Origin: Natronomonas sp.
GTDB lineage: Archaea > Halobacteriota > Halobacteria > Halobacteriales > Haloarculaceae
Length of the DNA: 6,519 nucleotides
Direction: 5' to 3'
Assembly (NCBI GenBank): GCA_007135435.1
Contig: SLIW01000086.1
Location: 1 to 6,519, forward strand
The position numbers and the translations under genes were made by a program. This document shows positions 4,096 to 6,519 of this stretch, piece after piece (positions within the stretch are counted from its first letter, which is position 1; every line of letters begins with the position of its first letter). Under the pieces are notes generated by a model, which was not told the origin of the DNA, ran no database searches, and worked only from the letters and a program-made list of their open reading frames with translations.

Positions 4096-6374
4096 ACGGT
4101 TGGATCGTCGGCCCCGAAGCGTGCCGCCTCGGCGCGGGCCAGTTCGTTCCCGTATCGGGCCACCAGCGGACGGTAGACGTCGCCGAGGGTCCGCATGCAC
4201 TCGCGACGCGAGACGTAGCCGAGCTCGTCGGCCGTCTCGCCCCATGGATGGGCCTGCAGGACCCGGACGACGAGCAAGCGCTCGGCGTCGTCGGCGTCGT
4301 CTGCGTCGTCTGCGTCGACCTCCTCGCCGTCGCGAAGTGCGCCGTCGACGAGCGCCCGGAGCGCGAGTCGGCGGAACGGCCGCGGTGCCACGTCGTAGAG
4401 CCCGGGACCGTACGCCGCGCCGGCGACGACGCGCCACTCCGCGTCCGACAGGTTCAGCCGGACCGGCCCGCCAGCGGCCGCCAGCGCCGCACGGACCACG
4501 TCCGGGTCGGCGTCCGAGAGCGCGTCGGCGAGGACGTCGGCGATCCGCCGGAGGAACCACGCGCCGTGGCGGTCGACGAGCTCCTCGCCTGCGTCCGAGA
4601 GCGGGCAGAGCATGAGCGCCGAGTACTCGCCGCTCGTGTCGTTGCGGGTCGTCGAGAGGTGGACGGTCCGGTAGCCTGCCGCGGCCCAGAACGAGAGCAG
4701 CGACGGCGTCGCCCCGTAGCCGGCGCCGAGGTAGTCCACGTCCGTCCCGTCGGACTCGGACGCGATCTCGGCGAGCAGTCGCGACCCCAAACCCCTCGAG
4801 CGGACCGCGTGGTGTGTCGCGATGCGCATCACCCGCAGGCCGACCGGGACCGCCGCCTCGGGGTCGCGCAGCTGGCTCGTCAGGACGTCCGGGAGCATGT
4901 TCCCCCGGACGCGCGTGCCCTCGTACATCGCCTCCCGGGTTTCGGCGGGGAGGCCCCCCTCCCGGGCCAGCAGCGCGACCGAGACCACGCGATCGTCGAC
5001 GGTCAGTGCGCGGACGGCGACGTTCGGGGCGTCGAGCAGTCTGGCGAGGTCGTCCGGCTCGGTCCGGTAGTGGGCCTCGACCAGGAGGCCGAACGCCTCC
5101 CGCAGCCGGTTCTCGTCGGCGACAAGTTCGTCCGGGTCGAGGCGCTCGTAGGTCGCGTCCGCCGGCGTTGCGTCCTCCACGAGGTCGGTGACGGAAGGTC
5201 GTGCGTCGAGCAGCAACGCCCGGAAGAGCCAGACCTCCACCGGGTCGGCGCCGGCGTAGCGGATCGGATTGGCGAGGGCGACCGTCGTGACCGTCCGCCG
5301 CGCCTCGAGGCGCGCCCGGAAGCGGACGTCGAAGCCCCGGCCGGCTCCCTCGTACCCGCGGACGGTCGTCGCGAAGCACGCGCTCGGGGCGGCCTCGAGG
5401 AGGTCCTCGAGCACGCGGACCGGCAGCGCGGCCGCCTCGTCGACCACGAGGACGTCCGCGCGTTCCGCGACGGCCTCCGGAGGCCGGCGGAACCGGATCC
5501 GACCGCCATCGACGGCCTCGAGTTCGGGTCGCCGGTCGCCGTCCCGGCGATCGGCGACGAGGGCGCCCAGCGACGCTAGCGTGGCTGTGGCGCGCTCGAA
5601 CAGCTCCGCCGCGTTGCGGTATGTCGGCGCGGTCACAAGCACGTCGCAGCCCTCCACGGCGAGCGCCGCGGTGGCGAGTCCGGCAGCGCTGGACTTCCCG
5701 CGACCGCGGTCGGCCTCCAGGACCACCGCCTGCCCCCCGGTCCGGAGGGTCTCACACGCCAGCACCGCGTCACGCTGGTCCGCCGTGCGGCACGCCTCGT
5801 AGACGGTCATCGGGAACGTGTGATCGGCGGGGACCTCGATCGGTTCGGGTGGGAGGCGGGGCGCGGGGTGAGTCAGGCCGTCGTCACGAACCGTTCCCTC
5901 GTCCACGTCGACGATTGCCACCCCTGGATGCGCCTGGATCGTCCGGACGAGCCGCGTCCGGAAGCGCCCGCCGACGTCCTCCAGCCCGAACGGGGGGACG
6001 GCGAGCGACTCGTCGAAGCCGTCGCGCTCGTCGGGCCACCGCGACAGGTCCGGAACCACGAGGACGAGGAGGCCACCGCCGTCGACGGCGCCCGCGGCCC
6101 GACCGATCGCGTTCGGTCGGCAGGCGTCGTGGCAGTCGACCACGACGCCCGGCCAGGTCGTCCCCAGCAGCTCGTCGGCGCGAGCCGGCGCGAGCCGTTC
6201 GCCGACCACCTCCCGCTCGGAGAGCGAGACGGCCTCGAGGGCCGCCGCGTCGCAGGCGGCTGCGGCCGCGTCGTACCCCGCCTCGCGGTCACCGGCGAGG
6301 ACGAGCAGGCGGCGCTCGTTCGTGGCCGAGGCCTCCGCGCGGAGGGCGTGTGCCGCCTCCCGGACCGCGTCCAT
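4092..6374 (-). CDS. tmcA: tRNA(Met) cytidine acetyltransferase TmcA
   Basis: This 760-aa protein makes N4-acetylcytidine in RNA using acetyl-CoA and ATP. In bacteria the target is wobble C34 of elongator tRNA-Met; archaeal homologues can act more widely. All modules are present in order. First is an N-terminal DUF1726-like region (~1-165, with NERRLLVLAGDR). Next is a RecD-like helicase part with a Q-motif (CRTADQ, 195-200), Walker A GRGKSS (224-229), Walker B VVDEAA (310-315), TTVRGYEGAGRGF (336-348) and ANPIRYAGADPVE (368-380). Then comes the GNAT domain with acetyl-CoA loop R525-SRGLG530, followed by the C-terminal tRNA-binding part (~600-760). It is longer than E. coli TmcA (671 aa), partly through an acidic DADDADDADDAE run at 687-698. 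The ATG at 6374 has no in-frame start upstream within the window. The upstream 145 bases lack any TATA box. It is the first visible gene of a run with the DUF456-type gene. Confidence 0.96.
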   Translation of the reverse strand: MDAVREAAHALRAEASATNERRLLVLAGDREAGYDAAAAACDAAALEAVSLSEREVVGERLAPARADELLGTTWPGVVVDCHDACRPNAIGRAAGAVDGGGLLVLVVPDLSRWPDERDGFDESLAVPPFGLEDVGGRFRTRLVRTIQAHPGVAIVDVDEGTVRDDGLTHPAPRLPPEPIEVPADHTFPMTVYEACRTADQRDAVLACETLRTGGQAVVLEADRGRGKSSAAGLATAALAVEGCDVLVTAPTYRNAAELFERATATLASLGALVADRRDGDRRPELEAVDGGRIRFRRPPEAVAERADVLVVDEAAALPVRVLEDLLEAAPSACFATTVRGYEGAGRGFDVRFRARLEARRTVTTVALANPIRYAGADPVEVWLFRALLLDARPSVTDLVEDATPADATYERLDPDELVADENRLREAFGLLVEAHYRTEPDDLARLLDAPNVAVRALTVDDRVVSVALLAREGGLPAETREAMYEGTRVRGNMLPDVLTSQLRDPEAAVPVGLRVMRIATHHAVRSRGLGSRLLAEIASESDGTDVDYLGAGYGATPSLLSFWAAAGYRTVHLSTTRNDTSGEYSALMLCPLSDAGEELVDRHGAWFLRRIADVLADALSDADPDVVRAALAAAGGPVRLNLSDAEWRVVAGAAYGPGLYDVAPRPFRRLALRALVDGALRDGEEVDADDADDADDAERLLVVRVLQAHPWGETADELGYVSRRECMRTLGDVYRPLVARYGNELARAEAARFGADDPTV
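4284..4319 (-). repeat. Four-copy 9-base tandem repeat inside tmcA coding Asp-Ala-Asp
   Basis: Units of GGCGTCGTC, GGCGTCGTC, TGCGTCGTC and TGCGTCGAC (plus strand) follow one another without gaps. On the minus strand they give the acidic run at residues 686-697 of TmcA, within the C-terminal tRNA-binding region. The 9-base length keeps frame, so copy number could vary between strains without harm. It probably forms a surface loop. Confidence 0.7.
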
Positions 6375-6454
6375 ACCGGTCGCACGGCCCGGCCCGGGAA
6401 GGCTCCACCGGTCCAGACGTGGCGACCAGCGGGGCAGGGGCCCGCCTCGGCAGG
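6375..6454 (-). other. Upstream region of tmcA, no TATA box visible
   Basis: The 80 bases before the tmcA ATG are almost wholly G and C, with no AT-rich element at the usual 25-30 bases and no Shine-Dalgarno sequence. Several open frames cross it but none looks like protein. Either the promoter lies beyond the window, with tmcA following another gene, or it is of an unusual GC-rich type. Confidence 0.4.
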
Positions 6455-6519
6455 GGCACGGAACCGTCCCGGCCGGCTCTACCGGCCGGCACGGAACCGT
6501 CCCGGCCGGCTCTACCGGC
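6455..6519. repeat. 33-base tandem repeat with internal inverted repeats, running off the window
   Basis: The unit at 6455-6487 is repeated without a mismatch at 6488-6519, where the window ends after 32 of 33 bases, so the array may continue. Spanning the junction is a perfect inverted repeat: CCGGCCGG at 6469-6476 and CCGGCCGG at 6482-6489 around the 5-base loop ctcta. A second small dyad, ACGG-aa-CCGT, occurs at 6458-6467 and 6491-6500. The 33-base period equals 11 codons and is open on the plus strand (GTEPSRPALPA) and minus strand (AGRAGRDGSVP), so it could be a coding repeat at the end of a neighbouring gene, or an intergenic repeat. Confidence 0.75.

Noticed and set aside
4096..5379. 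Upstream extension of the DUF456-type frame into tmcA
   Set aside because: It is an out-of-frame shadow of tmcA with extreme Arg/Pro content. The membrane protein begins cleanly at the GTG overlapping the tmcA stop.
6455..6519. Possible CRISPR array
   Set aside because: The copies are directly contiguous with no spacers between them, so this is a simple tandem repeat.

Overview
The window is very GC-rich. Its predicted proteins are strongly acidic (Asp/Glu-rich) and two promoters look leaderless, with a TATA element about 28-30 bases upstream of an ATG. Together with protein families typical of salt-loving archaea, this points to a haloarchaeon (class Halobacteria). I cannot name the genus from sequence alone.

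Layout, plus strand: the window opens inside a FixC-type FAD oxidoreductase whose C-terminus carries a fused FixX-type ferredoxin domain (to 674). Six bases later comes an acidic 167-aa protein of unknown function (681-1184), probably in the same operon. After a 152-base gap holding a hairpin and a TATA box comes a 245-aa protein (1337-2074) joining an N-terminal winged-helix-like segment to a GNAT acetyltransferase.

Layout, minus strand, in order of transcription: tmcA, the tRNA cytidine acetyltransferase (6374-4092), then a DUF456-type membrane protein whose GTG start overlaps the tmcA stop by 4 bases (4095-3610). After 58 bases comes a 53-aa putative zinc-binding protein (3551-3390). After a further 257 bases without a convincing gene comes a winged-helix regulator (3132-2254) with its own TATA box and a perfect 14-base palindrome between TATA and start codon. 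The regulator converges on the GNAT gene across a 179-base gap.

Functionally, the left edge is the end of an electron-transfer-flavoprotein to quinone module (probably fed by fatty-acid or amino-acid acyl-CoA dehydrogenases). The right half is a tRNA-modification gene with a translationally coupled membrane protein. The middle holds two DNA-binding-type proteins whose targets cannot be read from this window. The right edge carries a 33-base tandem repeat with a strong internal inverted repeat, upstream of tmcA and running off the window. I found no rRNA, tRNA, CRISPR array, insertion sequence or phage gene, and no clear sign of a wholly new multi-gene system. The most worthwhile leads are the regulator palindrome, the 33-base repeat and the winged-helix/GNAT fusion.
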